Assembly: GCA_002951995.1 (NCBI GenBank)
Contig: CP019797.1
Location: forward strand, 3,270,501-3,334,500
Direction: 5' to 3'
Source of the DNA: Stenotrophomonas acidaminiphila
GTDB lineage: Bacteria; Pseudomonadota; Gammaproteobacteria; Xanthomonadales; Xanthomonadaceae
DNA: 64,000 nt
The notes under the pieces are model-generated. The model ran no database searches. It was not told the DNA's origin and was given only the letters and a program-made list of their open reading frames with translations. Numbering within the stretch: the first letter of the stretch is position 1; the number at the start of each line of letters is the position of its first letter. This document shows, in pieces, positions 54,884 through 64,000 of the stretch. A program made the translations under genes and the position numbers.

Positions 54884-56215
54884 TCAGGCGGCCTTGCCGG
54901 CCTGGAACTGGGCCTCCTCGGTGGACCCGGTGAGCGCGGTGACGCTGGAGGCGCCGCCCTGGATCACCGTGGTCACGTCGTCGAAGTAGCCGGCGCCCAC
55001 TTCCTGCTGGTGCGAGACGAAGGTGTAGCCCTGGCCGCGGGCGGCGAACTCCGGCTCCTGCACCTGCTCCACGTAGTGGCGCATGCCTTCGCCACGGGCG
55101 TAGTCGTGGGCGAACTTGAAGGTGTTGAACCAGTTGATGTGGATGCCGGCCAGGGTGATGAACTGGTACTTGTAGCCCAGTGCCGACAGTTCGTCCTGGA
55201 AGCGGGCGATGGTGCGGTCGTCCAGGTTCTTCTTCCAGTTGAACGACGGCGAGCAGTTGTAGGACAGCAGCTTGCCGGGGCTGGCCGCATGCACCGCCTG
55301 GGCGAACTCGCGGGCGAAGCCCAGGTCCGGGGTGCCGGTCTCGCACCACACCAGGTCGGCATACGGCGCGTAGGCCACGCCGCGGCTGATCGACTGCTCC
55401 AGCCCGTTGCGCACCCGGTAGAAGCCCTCGGCGGTGCGCTCGCCGGTGACGAACGGCGCGTCGTTGGGGTCGAAGTCGCTGGTCAGCAGGTTGGCGGCCT
55501 CGGCATCGGTGCGCGCCAGCACGATCGTCGGCACCCCCAGCACGTCGGCCGCCAGGCGCGCGGCGACCAGCTTCTGGATCGCCTCCTGGGTGGGCACCAG
55601 CACCTTGCCGCCCATGTGGCCGCACTTCTTCACCGCCGCCAGCTGGTCCTCGAAGTGCACGCCCGCGGCACCGGCCACGATCATGTTCTTCATCAGTTCG
55701 TAGGCGTTGAGCACGCCGCCGAAACCGGCCTCGCCGTCGGCCACGATCGGCAGGAAGAAGTCGATGGCGTCCTCGGCCTTGAGCTTGCCGTCGACGATGT
55801 TCTTCCACTGGATCTCGTCGGCGCGCTGGAAGGTGTTGTTGATGCGGCGGACCATGGTCGGCACCGAGTCGTAGGCGTACAGCGACTGGTCCGGGTACAT
55901 GGTCTCGGAGGTGTTGCCGTCGGCGGCCACCTGCCAGCCGGACAGGTACACCGCTTCCAGCCCGGCCTTGGCCTGCTGCATCGCCTGGCCGGCGCTGATC
56001 GCGCCGAACGCGTTGACGTAGCCCTTCCGGGCATCGCCGTTGAGCAGTTTCCACAACCGTTCGGCGCCGCGCCGGGCCAGGGTGTGCTCGGGCTGCACGG
56101 TGCCGCGCAGGCGCACCACGTCGGCGGCGCTGTACGGGCGGCGCACGCCGGCCCAGCGCGGGTCGCTGTCCCAGTCGTGCTGCAGGGCGTCGATCTGTTG
56201 CGTGTAGGTGCTCAT
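54884..56215 (-). CDS. aceA: Isocitrate lyase
   Basis: Splits isocitrate to glyoxylate and succinate, the entry step of the glyoxylate shunt. The 443-residue enzyme has [57 protein letters not shown], the catalytic KKCGH (Cys198) in [16 protein letters not shown], and [20 protein letters not shown] with [14 protein letters not shown]. The start at 56215 has a perfect AAGGAG upstream. It follows aceB by 53 bases in the same direction. Together they allow growth on acetate, fatty acids and on acetyl-CoA from leucine breakdown (44-49 kb). Confidence 0.96.
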   Translation of the reverse strand: MSTYTQQIDALQHDWDSDPRWAGVRRPYSAADVVRLRGTVQPEHTLARRGAERLWKLLNGDARKGYVNAFGAISAGQAMQQAKAGLEAVYLSGWQVAADGNTSETMYPDQSLYAYDSVPTMVRRINNTFQRADEIQWKNIVDGKLKAEDAIDFFLPIVADGEAGFGGVLNAYELMKNMIVAGAAGVHFEDQLAAVKKCGHMGGKVLVPTQEAIQKLVAARLAADVLGVPTIVLARTDAEAANLLTSDFDPNDAPFVTGERTAEGFYRVRNGLEQSISRGVAYAPYADLVWCETGTPDLGFAREFAQAVHAASPGKLLSYNCSPSFNWKKNLDDRTIARFQDELSALGYKYQFITLAGIHINWFNTFKFAHDYARGEGMRHYVEQVQEPEFAARGQGYTFVSHQQEVGAGYFDDVTTVIQGGASSVTALTGSTEEAQFQAGKAA

Positions 56216-56268
56216 GGTGGAACTCCTTGGGGGCGGGCGTGCGGAAAGGGGGAATGGCAGCGGGGGGC

Positions 56269-57909
56269 TCAGTCGATCTGCCGGTAGGCGGGCAGGGTCA
56301 GGAACTCGGCCAGCTCGTCGGCGCGGCTGAGCGTGTCGAGCAGGTCGATGGCCTGGGCGATGCGGCCGCCGCCGGGCAGCGCGGCGGTGTCGCCCAGGCG
56401 CGCGGGCAGCGCGCGCAGGGTGGCGTCGAGCAGCGCGCCGTCGATGGCGGTGCCGTCGTCCAGGTGCTGGTTGCCGGCGTGCAGCCACTGCCAGAGCTGG
56501 CTGCGGCTGATCTCGGCGGTGGCGGCGTCCTCCATCAGGTTGTGGATCGGCACGCAGCCGTTGCCGTCCAGCCATGCGGCCATGTAGCGCACGCACACTT
56601 CCACGCTGTTCTCGAACCCGGCGCGGGTGATGGTGCCGGCGCAGGGGGCCACCAGCTCGTCGCGGGTGACGTGCACGTCGCGGCGCAGCACGTGGTGCTG
56701 GTTGGGGCCGGGCATGTGCTCGTCGAAGATCGCGCGCGCCACCGGGATCAACGCCGGGTGCGCCACCCAGGTGCCGTCGTGGCCGGCGCTGACCTCGCGC
56801 AGCTTGTCCGCGCGCACCCGCGCCATGGCCTGCTCGTTGGCGGCCGGGTCGTGGTTGATCGGGATCTGCGCGGCCATGCCGCCCATCGCATGCGCGCCGC
56901 GGCGGTGGCAGGTCTGGATCAGCAGTTCCGAATACGCCTTCAGGAACGGCTGGGTCATGGTCACCTGGCCGCGCTCGGGCAGCACCTTGTCGGCATGCCG
57001 GCGGAAGGTCTTCAGGTAGGAGAAGATGTAGTCCCAGCGGCCGCAGTTCAGGCCGACGACGCGCCCGCGCAGCGCGTGCAGGATCTCGTCCATCTCGAAC
57101 ACCGCCGGCAGCGTCTCGATCAGCACCGTGACCTTGATCTGCCCGTGCGGCAGGCCGAGCATGCCCTCGATGTGCGCCAGCGCGGTTTCCCACAGCGCCG
57201 CCTCCTCCATCGACTGCAGCTTGGGCAGGTAGAAGTACGGGCCGCGGTCGCGGCGCATCAGCGCACGGGCGTTGTGGAAGGCGAACAGCGCCGCGTCGAA
57301 CAGGCCGCCGGCGATCGGCTGGCCGTCGACCAGCACGTGCTTCTCGTCCAGGTGCCAGCCGCGCGGGCGCACGATCAGCACCGCCTGCTCGGCGAACGGC
57401 CGCAGCGTGTAGTGCTTGCCGGGCGTGCCGTCGGCCGCCGCCGGCGCGGTGTACTCCAGGTCGCCGCGCACCGCGCCGATCAGCGCCTGCTGGCCGGCCA
57501 GCAGGTTGCGCCAGGTCGGCGAAGTCGAATCCTCGAAATCGGCCATGAACACCCGCGCGCCGGAATTCAGCGCGTTGATGACCATCTTCGGGTCGGTCGG
57601 GCCGGTGATCTCGACGCGGCGGTCCTGCAGCGCGGCCGGGATCGGCGCCACCGTCCAGTCGCCCTGGCGCAGGTGCGCGGTGTCGGCGCGGAAATCCGGC
57701 AGCCCGCCCTGGTCGAAGAACGCCTGGCGCTGGCGCCGCGCCGCCAGCCGCGCCTGGCGCTCGGGCTCCACCGCCCGGTGCAGCGACACCAGCAGCGCCA
57801 GCACCCCGGCCGGCAGCAGTTCCGCCTGGCCGGCGAGCCGGGCGGCCACGGTGATGCCCGGCGTCGGGCGGGCGGGCGTGGACGGGACAGAGGTGGCGAC
57901 GGCGGACAT
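56269..57909 (-). CDS. aceB: Malate synthase A
   Basis: Condenses glyoxylate and acetyl-CoA to malate. The 546-residue type A enzyme shows [78 protein letters not shown] (Glu metal ligand), [20 protein letters not shown] (catalytic Arg/Asp) and the C-terminal catalytic Asp in [20 protein letters not shown]. First gene of aceBA; divergent from a LysR regulator with 108 bases between starts. Confidence 0.95.
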   Translation of the reverse strand: MSAVATSVPSTPARPTPGITVAARLAGQAELLPAGVLALLVSLHRAVEPERQARLAARRQRQAFFDQGGLPDFRADTAHLRQGDWTVAPIPAALQDRRVEITGPTDPKMVINALNSGARVFMADFEDSTSPTWRNLLAGQQALIGAVRGDLEYTAPAAADGTPGKHYTLRPFAEQAVLIVRPRGWHLDEKHVLVDGQPIAGGLFDAALFAFHNARALMRRDRGPYFYLPKLQSMEEAALWETALAHIEGMLGLPHGQIKVTVLIETLPAVFEMDEILHALRGRVVGLNCGRWDYIFSYLKTFRRHADKVLPERGQVTMTQPFLKAYSELLIQTCHRRGAHAMGGMAAQIPINHDPAANEQAMARVRADKLREVSAGHDGTWVAHPALIPVARAIFDEHMPGPNQHHVLRRDVHVTRDELVAPCAGTITRAGFENSVEVCVRYMAAWLDGNGCVPIHNLMEDAATAEISRSQLWQWLHAGNQHLDDGTAIDGALLDATLRALPARLGDTAALPGGGRIAQAIDLLDTLSRADELAEFLTLPAYRQID

Positions 57910-58017
57910 GGCGGAACCCTGCGGGTGTCGGGGGACTCCACCGTGCCGCCGGGGTCACTTATTTATCAAAACAGTTTTTGCAATACCCAACATAAGTTGT
58001 GCTAATAATCAGCCGAA
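57910..58017. promoter_or_regulatory. aceBA/LysR divergent promoter region
   Basis: AT-rich spacer (for example TTATTTATCAAAACAG and GCAATACCCAACATAAG) between the divergent starts. CAAC-ATAA-GTTG (57988-57999) is an inverted repeat of the kind bound by LysR proteins. It would serve both activation of aceBA and autoregulation. Confidence 0.5.
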
Positions 58018-58986
58018 ATGACGCCGAAGACGCCCGCAAACCCGCGTTTTTCCTACAAGTCCGACCGGCTCAAACCGCTGCGCGCGTTCTGCCAGACGGT
58101 CCGCCTGGGCTCGGTGTCGCGTGCTTCGGAGGCGCTGTTCGTCAGCCAGCCGGCGGTGAGCCTGCAGTTGCAGGCGCTGGAGCGGGAGCTGGGGGTGGTG
58201 CTGTTCGAGCGCAGCGGCCGGCGCCTGGTGCCCAGCCGCGAGGGCCAGCTGCTGTACGAGATGGCGCAGCCGCTGGTGGAGAGCCTGGACGGGCTGGAAG
58301 CCAGCTTCCGCGACAAGGTCCGCGGCCTGGATGCCGGGGAACTGACCGTCGCGGCCAACACCTCGACGATCCTGTACCTGCTGCCGAAGATCGTCGAGGC
58401 GTTCCGCCAGCGCCACCCCGACGTGCGCCTGGTGCTGCAGGACGCGATCAGCGCCGACGGCACCGAACTGCTGCGCGGCGATGCCGCCGACCTCGCCGTG
58501 GGCTCGATGCTGGATGTGCCGGGCGACCTGAGCTACGCGCCGGTCTACGACTTCGAGCAGGTGCTGATCACCCCGCGCGGGCACCCGCTGGCCGGCAGGC
58601 GCGAGATCACCCTGGAGGACCTGTCGGCGTTCCCCCTGATCCTGCCGCCCAAGCGGCAGATCACCTGGCGGCTGGTGGACCTGGTGTTCCAGCGCCACCG
58701 CGTGCCGTACACCGTGGCGCTGGAGGTCGGCGGCTGGGAGGTGATCAAGCAGTACGTGGCCATGGGCATGGGCATTTCCATCGTCACCGCGCTGTGCCTC
58801 AACGACGCCGACCGCGAACGCCTGGCGATCCGCCCGATGACGCGTTATTTCCCCACGCGCAGCTACGGGGTGACGGTGCGCCGCGGCAAGGTGCTGTCGC
58901 CGCAGGCGCGCGCCTTCATCGCATTGATCCGGCCCGACCTGTTCGCCCCGCGCCAGTACGACGACACCGGCCATTCGGAGCGCTGA
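58018..58986 (+). CDS. LysR-family transcriptional regulator
   Basis: The 322-residue regulator has a winged HTH in RLKPLRAFCQTVRLGSVSRA, SEALFVSQPAVSLQLQALER and VVLFERSGRRLVPSREG. The effector domain (about 105-310) has two alpha/beta subdomains (GELTVAANTSTILYLLPKIV, DLAVGSMLDVP, FPLILPPKRQITWRLVDLVF). Divergent from aceB, it probably controls the glyoxylate shunt in response to a central metabolite (inference by position). The N-terminus before FSYKSDRLK is basic and short. Confidence 0.88.
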   Translation: MTPKTPANPRFSYKSDRLKPLRAFCQTVRLGSVSRASEALFVSQPAVSLQLQALERELGVVLFERSGRRLVPSREGQLLYEMAQPLVESLDGLEASFRDKVRGLDAGELTVAANTSTILYLLPKIVEAFRQRHPDVRLVLQDAISADGTELLRGDAADLAVGSMLDVPGDLSYAPVYDFEQVLITPRGHPLAGRREITLEDLSAFPLILPPKRQITWRLVDLVFQRHRVPYTVALEVGGWEVIKQYVAMGMGISIVTALCLNDADRERLAIRPMTRYFPTRSYGVTVRRGKVLSPQARAFIALIRPDLFAPRQYDDTGHSER

Positions 58987-59072
58987 GCCGCGCCAGGCGC
59001 GGCTTAACGCAGCAGGCGCGGTTCCGCGCTAGCGTGGCCGCACCCGCCAGCGCGGCATACCGGAGCTCTGCC

Positions 59073-61156
59073 ATGGATCGCACTCTGCTGTTCGCTGTCA
59101 GTCTCGCCCTCACCCTGTCCCTTTCCGCCTGCAACCGCACGCCGGCCGGCAACGACGCCCCGCCCGCACCGGCCGCCAGCGGCACGCCCGCCGCGCCGCC
59201 CGGGCTGATCCCGCGCGACGCCCTGTTCGGCAACCCCGAACGTGCCAACGTGCAGATCAGCCCCGACGGCCGCTACCTGGGCTGGGTCGCCGCGGTCGAC
59301 GGCGTGCTCAACGTCTGGGTCGCCCCGGCCGACGACCTGAGCAAGGCGCGCGCGGTCACCACGGACAAGACCCGTGGCATCCGCCAGTACTTCTGGAGCC
59401 ACCGTCCCGACACCCTGCTGTACCTGCGCGACACCGGCGGCGACGAGAACTTCCACCTGTTCGCGGTGGACCTGGCCAGCGGCCAGGCGCGCGACCTGAG
59501 CGATTTCCCGGCCACCCGCGCCGAGGTCATCGGCGTCAGCCACCTGCACCCGGAATCGGTGCTGGTGGCGATGAACGACCGCGACCCGAAGTGGCACGAT
59601 CTGTACCGCGTGGACCTGGCCAGCGGGCAGCGCACGCTGCTGGAGAAGAACACCCGGCAGATCGCCGGCTACATCGCCGACCCGGACTTCAAGGTGCGCA
59701 TGGCCAGCCGCGCGCGTGAGGACGGCGGCAACGACCTGCTCGAACCCGATGGCAAGGGCGGCTGGAAGGTCACCGGGCAGATCCCGTTCGCCGATTCCCT
59801 GACCAGCTTCCCCGGCGGCTACACCAGCGACGGCAAGACCCGCTACTTCTTCGACTCGCGCGACCGCGACACCGCCGCGCTGTATGCCATCGACACCGGC
59901 ACGGGGGCGAAGACCCTGGTCTACGAGGACGCCCGCGCCGATATCGACAGCGCGCTGGACGACCCCATGACCCAGCGCGCGCAGGCGGTGGCGGTCAATT
60001 ACCTGAAGAACGAATGGAAGGCGGTCGACCCGGCCATCGCACCGGACCTGGACAAGCTCAAGGCGATCGGCCCGGGCAGCTTCAGCGTCACCTCGCGCAC
60101 GCTCGACGACAAGACCTGGATCGTGGCCTACTCCGCCGCCGAGTCGCCGGTCACCTACTACCGCTATGTGCGCGGCGGCACGCCGGAGAAGCTGTTCGTC
60201 GCGCGCCCGGCGCTGGAGGGCAAGGCGCTGGTGCCGCAATGGCCGCAGGAAATCCGTTCGCGCGACGGGCTGACCCTGGTCAGCTACCTCAGCCTGCCGC
60301 GCAGCGCCGACGCCAACGGCGACGGCAAGGCCGATGCCCCGGTACCGATGGTGCTGCTGGTGCACGGCGGGCCGTGGGCGCGCGACGACTACGGCTACAA
60401 CGCCTACCACCAGTGGCTGGCCAACCGCGGCTATGCGGTGCTGTCGGTCAATTACCGCGGCTCCACCGGCTTCGGCAAGGCCTTCACCAACGCCGGCGAC
60501 GGCGAATGGGCCGGCAGGATGCACGACGACCTGATCGACGCGGTGGACTGGGCGGTGAAGAACGGCGTGACCACCCGCGAACAGGTGGCGATCATGGGCG
60601 GCAGCTACGGCGGCTACGCCACCCTGGTCGGGCTGACCTTCACCCCGACACGTTCAAGTGCGGCGTGGACATCGTCGGCCCCTCGAACCTGGACACCCTG
60701 CTGTCCACCATCCCGCCCTACTGGGCCGCGTTCTTCGAGCAGTTCGCCAAGCGCGTGGGCGACCCGCGCACCGCGGCCGGCAAGCAGCTGCTGGCCGAGC
60801 GCTCGCCGCTGACCCGCGTGTCCGCCATCCGCCGGCCGCTGCTGATCGGCCAGGGCGCGAACGACCCGCGCGTGCGCCAGGCCGAGAGCGACCAGATCGT
60901 CAAGGCCATGACCGACCGGAAGATCCCGGTCACCTACGTGCTGTTCCCGGACGAAGGCCATGGCTTTGCGCGCCCGGAGAACAGCAAGGCGTTCAACGCC
61001 GTGGCGGAGGGTTTCCTGGCGCAGTGCCTGGGCGGCCGCGCGCAGCCCATCGGCGCTGACTTCCAGGGCTCGAGCATCACCGTGCCGACCGGCGCGGACG
61101 GGGTTCCCGGCCTGGCCGAGGCGGTCGGCACCCACGTGCAGGACATCCGCCGCTGA
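59073..61156 (+). CDS. S9-family prolyl oligopeptidase, lipoprotein (one-base frameshift at 60643-60646)
   Basis: The product would be a 694-residue exported peptidase with a lipoprotein signal (LALTLSLSACNRTPAG, lipobox Cys20) and a beta-propeller part (about 50-400; YLGWVAAVDGVLNVWVAPAD, YLRDTGGDENFHLFAVDL). A C-terminal alpha/beta hydrolase follows: VLLVHGGPWARDDYGYNAYH, nucleophile in IMGGSYGGYATLVGLTFTP, Asp in LIGQGANDPRVRQ, His in FPDEGHGFARPEN. As written, the frame is lost right after GLTFTP and ends at 60812. One more C in the run 60643-60646 restores DTFKCGVDIVGPSNLDTLLS up to the stop at 61156. CGGAG precedes the ATG. The enzyme probably trims short peptides at the cell surface or periplasm. 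Confidence 0.88.
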
Positions 61157-61172
61157 CGCGGTGCGCGTTGCG

Positions 61173-61201
61173 GGCGGCCCGGTCGCGGTGACCGGGCCGC
61201 C
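61173..61201. terminator. Bidirectional terminator-like hairpin
   Basis: GGCGGCCCGGTC/GACCGGGCCGCC is a perfect 12-bp stem (61173-61184, 61190-61201) with a 5-base loop between the convergent S9 peptidase and dld stops. No T-run follows on either side, so termination would rest on the strong stem. Confidence 0.6.
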
Positions 61202-61233
61202 AACTCATTGGCCCCTCCCGGCGCATGGCGCGC

Positions 61234-62931
61234 TCAATGCGCGCAGTCGCAGCCCTTCCAGCCGGCCCGCTTGCTGGTCTGGCCGATGCCCGGATTGAAG
61301 ACATTGCCAGGATCGAGCTGCCGGTAGAACGCGGCCAGCGCCGGCTTGGCCGGATACAGGTGGCCGACATTGTGTTCGGCCGGGTACTCGGCGCCGCGCG
61401 CGTCCAGCAGCGCCCACATCGCATGCTCGATCGCCAGCGGGTCTTCGCCCTTGCGCGCGATGTAGTCCTGGTGGAACACGTGGCACAGGAAATGGCCGTA
61501 ATACAGCTTGTGCAGCAGGCGCGCGTCGAGCCCGGCCGGCAACCGCTCGAACCAGTCGCGGTCGTCGCGGCGCAGCGCCACGTCCAGGGCGACGATGTCC
61601 TGCACCCGGTCGCGGTGCACTTCGCGGTAGCGCACCGCCGCACTGGCCACCGCGAAGCGGTGCAAAAACGCCTTGCGTCCCTCCTCCGCGGTGCAGTGGA
61701 AGAAGCCGCCTTCGTGGCCGTCGAAGAAGCCGCGCAGCCAGGCCCCGGTCTGCGCCGCGTCGCGCGCGGACACCTTCAGCAGCAGATGATGTTCGTAGCG
61801 CAGGCGGAACTCGCCCATGCGCCTGGGCAGGTGCGATGGCAGCAGGCCGGCCAGCACCTGCAGCACCCGGTCGCTCACCCCGCGCAGGCCCAGCCGCTCG
61901 AACCAGCCATCGACCCGGCTTTTGCAGGCGAAGGCAGCCGGCACGCGCGCGGTGCCGAGCCGGTCGATCAGCAGGAACACGTCCTTGCCGTAGCGCTCGC
62001 CGATGTCGTAGGCATCGCGGTGGATGTACTCGCCGGCGATTGGCAGGCGTTCGAAACCGGTGAGCAGCTGGCGCCGCAGCGCGGTGAGGCTGTCGGTGCG
62101 GTTGCTGCCGATGTAGAAGACCTCGGCCGGCTCCTTCTCGAAGGTATCCAGGCGCACCGCGAACACCGCCAGCTTGCCGGCCGAGCCGGCTGCCTCGTGC
62201 AGCCGTGCCGGGTCGGCGTTGAAGCGCGCCGGGGTGCCGGCATCCACCTGCCGCACCTGCGTGGCGTAATGCGGGTCGGAGGCCACGCGGCCGCCACCAC
62301 TGCCGACGTCGGCCGGCGTGTAGTCGCCGGCCTGCAGGCGCGTCAGGATCTCCTCCGGGCTGTCGCCCAGCGCGATGCCAAGGTGGTTGACCAGGTGCAG
62401 CCGGCCATCGGCATCGACCTGCGCGAACAGCGCCAGCTCGGTATAGGCCGGCCCGCGCCGCACCAGCGCGCCGCCGGAGTTGTTGCAGATGCCGCCCAGC
62501 ACCGAGGCGCCGATGCACGAGGAGCCGATCACCGAGTGCGGCTCGCGCCCGAGCGGTGCCAGCACCTGTTCCAGCCGGTCGAGGGTAGCGCCCGGCAGGC
62601 ACAGCACCTGGCGGCCGCCGTCCAGCAGCTGGATGCCGTGCAGGCGCAGCGTGCTGACCAGCACCACCGGGCGGCCATAGCCATCGCCATCGGGCGTGGA
62701 GCCACCGGTGAGCCCGGTGTTGGCCGCCTGCAGGATGATCGCCGCGCCGCCCTGCACCGCCGCCTGCAGCACCTGCCACAGCTCAAGCAGCGTGCCCGGC
62801 CGCACCACCGCCAGCACCGGGCCCTCGCCGAAGCGGTAGCCCCGGCGGAAGCGGCGCGTGGCCCGGTCGCCGGTCAGCACGTGGCGCTGGCCGACGACCG
62901 CGCGCAGGCGCCCCAGCAGCGCCGCGCTCAC
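61234..62931 (-). CDS. dld: Quinone-dependent D-lactate dehydrogenase
   Basis: Membrane-associated FAD enzyme that oxidises D-lactate to pyruvate and passes electrons to quinone. The 565-residue product has the PCMH FAD domain ([39 protein letters not shown]) and DLHK-like [20 protein letters not shown]. The membrane-binding domain shows [33 protein letters not shown] and the end [20 protein letters not shown]. Length is close to E. coli Dld (571). It starts with GTG overlapping the stop of lldD, so the two lactate dehydrogenases are translationally coupled. Confidence 0.95.
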   Translation of the reverse strand: MSAALLGRLRAVVGQRHVLTGDRATRRFRRGYRFGEGPVLAVVRPGTLLELWQVLQAAVQGGAAIILQAANTGLTGGSTPDGDGYGRPVVLVSTLRLHGIQLLDGGRQVLCLPGATLDRLEQVLAPLGREPHSVIGSSCIGASVLGGICNNSGGALVRRGPAYTELALFAQVDADGRLHLVNHLGIALGDSPEEILTRLQAGDYTPADVGSGGGRVASDPHYATQVRQVDAGTPARFNADPARLHEAAGSAGKLAVFAVRLDTFEKEPAEVFYIGSNRTDSLTALRRQLLTGFERLPIAGEYIHRDAYDIGERYGKDVFLLIDRLGTARVPAAFACKSRVDGWFERLGLRGVSDRVLQVLAGLLPSHLPRRMGEFRLRYEHHLLLKVSARDAAQTGAWLRGFFDGHEGGFFHCTAEEGRKAFLHRFAVASAAVRYREVHRDRVQDIVALDVALRRDDRDWFERLPAGLDARLLHKLYYGHFLCHVFHQDYIARKGEDPLAIEHAMWALLDARGAEYPAEHNVGHLYPAKPALAAFYRQLDPGNVFNPGIGQTSKRAGWKGCDCAH

Positions 62932-64000
62932 GGCAGCCGCACCAGCGAATCACGGCCGATGTCGGCAATGCGGCGCGCACCGGTCAGGGTCATCGCCACC
63001 CGCATCTCGCTGGCGACCAGGTCCAGCAGGTGGGCGACGCCGGCCTGGCCGCGCGCCGCCAGCGCGTAGACGAAGGCGCGGCCCAGCAGCACGGCATCGG
63101 CGCCGAGGGCGAGCATGCGCACCACGTCCAGGCCGCTGCGGATGCCCGAATCGGCCAGGATCTTCAGCTCGCCCTGCACCGCATCGGCGATCGCCGGCAG
63201 CGCGCGTGCGGTGGACGGCACGCCGTCGAGCTGGCGCCCGCCGTGATTGGACACGACGATGCCATCGGCGCCGAACTTCACCGCGTCGCGCGCGTCGTCC
63301 GGGTCGAGGATGCCCTTGATCAGCATCGGCCCCTTCCAGAACGCACGGATCCACTCCAGGTCCTTCCACGAGATCGACGGGTCGAAGTTGCTGCCGAGCC
63401 AGCCGATGTAGTCCTCCAGCCCGGTCGGGTGGCCACGGTAGGCGGAGATGTTGCCCAGGTCGTGCGGCCGCCCGCGCAGGCCCACGTCGAAAGCCCAGCG
63501 CGGATGGGTCACGGCCTGCAGGTAGCGGCGCAGCGCCGCGTTGGGCCCGCTCATGCCCGAATGCGCATCGCGGTAGCGCGCGCCCGGCACCGGCATGTCC
63601 ACGGTGAACACCAGGGTGGTGACGCCCGCCGCCTGCGCCCGCTCCAGCGCGTTGCGCATGAAACCGCGGTCACGCAGCACGTACAGCTGGAACCACATCG
63701 GCCGCCGGAGCGCCGGCGCCACTTCCTCGATCGGGCAGACCGAAACGGTGGACAGGGTGAACGGGACGCCGCGGCTGTCGGCCGCGCGCGCGGCCTGCAC
63801 CTCGCCGCGACGCGCATACATGCCGGTCAGCCCGACCGGCGCCAGCGCCACCGGCATCGCCAGCTTTTCGCCGAACAGCTCGGTCTCCAGGCCCAGGTCG
63901 GCCATGTCGCGCAGCACGCGCTGGCGCAGGGCCACGTCGGCCAGGTCGGACACGTTGCGGCGCAGCGTGTGCTCGGCGTAGGCGCCGCCATCGATGTAGT
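62928..64000 (-). CDS. lldD: L-lactate dehydrogenase (FMN, cytochrome-type), 5' end outside window
   Basis: 357 residues are visible and only about the first 23 are missing at the right edge. The visible N-terminus reads [22 protein letters not shown]-dependent alpha-hydroxyacid oxidase barrel: [60 protein letters not shown], the Lys in [20 protein letters not shown] (catalytic His) and [20 protein letters not shown] for FMN phosphate. It oxidises L-lactate and feeds the quinone pool. It forms an operon with dld; a lactate permease or LldR regulator would be expected to the right, outside the window. Confidence 0.95.
   Translation of the reverse strand, partial: YIDGGAYAEHTLRRNVSDLADVALRQRVLRDMADLGLETELFGEKLAMPVALAPVGLTGMYARRGEVQAARAADSRGVPFTLSTVSVCPIEEVAPALRRPMWFQLYVLRDRGFMRNALERAQAAGVTTLVFTVDMPVPGARYRDAHSGMSGPNAALRRYLQAVTHPRWAFDVGLRGRPHDLGNISAYRGHPTGLEDYIGWLGSNFDPSISWKDLEWIRAFWKGPMLIKGILDPDDARDAVKFGADGIVVSNHGGRQLDGVPSTARALPAIADAVQGELKILADSGIRSGLDVVRMLALGADAVLLGRAFVYALAARGQAGVAHLLDLVASEMRVAMTLTGARRIADIGRDSLVRLP

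Noticed and set aside
54884..57958. A fused protein of 1024 residues covering aceA and the aceB region
   Set aside because: The upstream two thirds are an out-of-frame reading of aceB; aceA has its own AAGGAG and start at 56215.

Overview
The window is a 64 kb, GC-rich chromosomal segment of a gammaproteobacterium, most probably a member of the Xanthomonadaceae (Stenotrophomonas, Pseudoxanthomonas or Xanthomonas type). The family assignment rests on the gene set and order: a SPOR protein next to coaX-birA, phoPQ with a small exported protein, aceBA with a divergent LysR regulator, and a peptide/cyclase/dehydrogenase cassette next to a cNMP-binding GGDEF protein. I cannot fix the genus from sequence alone.

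Layout. 0-5 kb: the end of a hybrid histidine kinase (Hpt domain), an RcsB-like response regulator, and a classical autotransporter with a 37-unit VDP linker. 5-12.7 kb: tRNA-Thr, SPOR protein, coaX, birA, a small exported protein, mtfA, phoQ, phoP, a small exported protein, dusA. 12.5-15.6 kb: a degraded integrative element in the 5' end of dusA, bounded by two 66-bp copies of the dusA start, with a broken tyrosine recombinase, GemA-like and PrtN-like phage genes and a lower-GC membrane-protein gene. 16-25.5 kb: a 2142-residue modular autotransporter (12 putative Ig-type modules, 4 Calx-beta modules) divergent from three paralogous phage-collar-domain proteins plus a GNAT acetyltransferase and a DUF6916-type protein. 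25.7-30.6 kb: housekeeping genes (MgtC family, pncA, purU, an old-yellow-enzyme oxidoreductase, a sirtuin, an acyl-CoA thioesterase).

30.7-35.1 kb: class I ribonucleotide reductase nrdAB under a promoter overlapped by two NrdR-type boxes and followed by a cobalamin riboswitch. A small four-helix-bundle (23S intervening-sequence-protein type) gene sits between nrdA and nrdB, flanked by 34-bp inverted repeats. 35.3-43.4 kb: DUF2884 protein, von Willebrand A protein, zapE, alpha/beta hydrolase, EamA transporter, MerC protein with a possible metal-responsive operator, an exported nuclease, cytochrome c5. 43.5-49.5 kb: leucine/isovalerate catabolism (TetR regulator, isovaleryl-CoA dehydrogenase, both methylcrotonyl-CoA carboxylase subunits). 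49.5-54.7 kb: a RiPP-type cassette (precursor-like peptide, SagB-like dehydrogenase, class III cyclase with TPR region) fused in position to a cyclic-nucleotide-binding GGDEF protein; this is the best candidate for an undescribed system. 54.9-59 kb: aceA, aceB and a LysR regulator. 59-64 kb: an S9 peptidase and D- and L-lactate dehydrogenases (the latter cut by the window edge).

A global peculiarity is that at least seven, probably eight, genes are each broken by exactly one missing base in a C or G run. The uniform sign suggests homopolymer errors in the underlying sequence more than eight true pseudogenes, so those genes are annotated as full-length with the shift marked.
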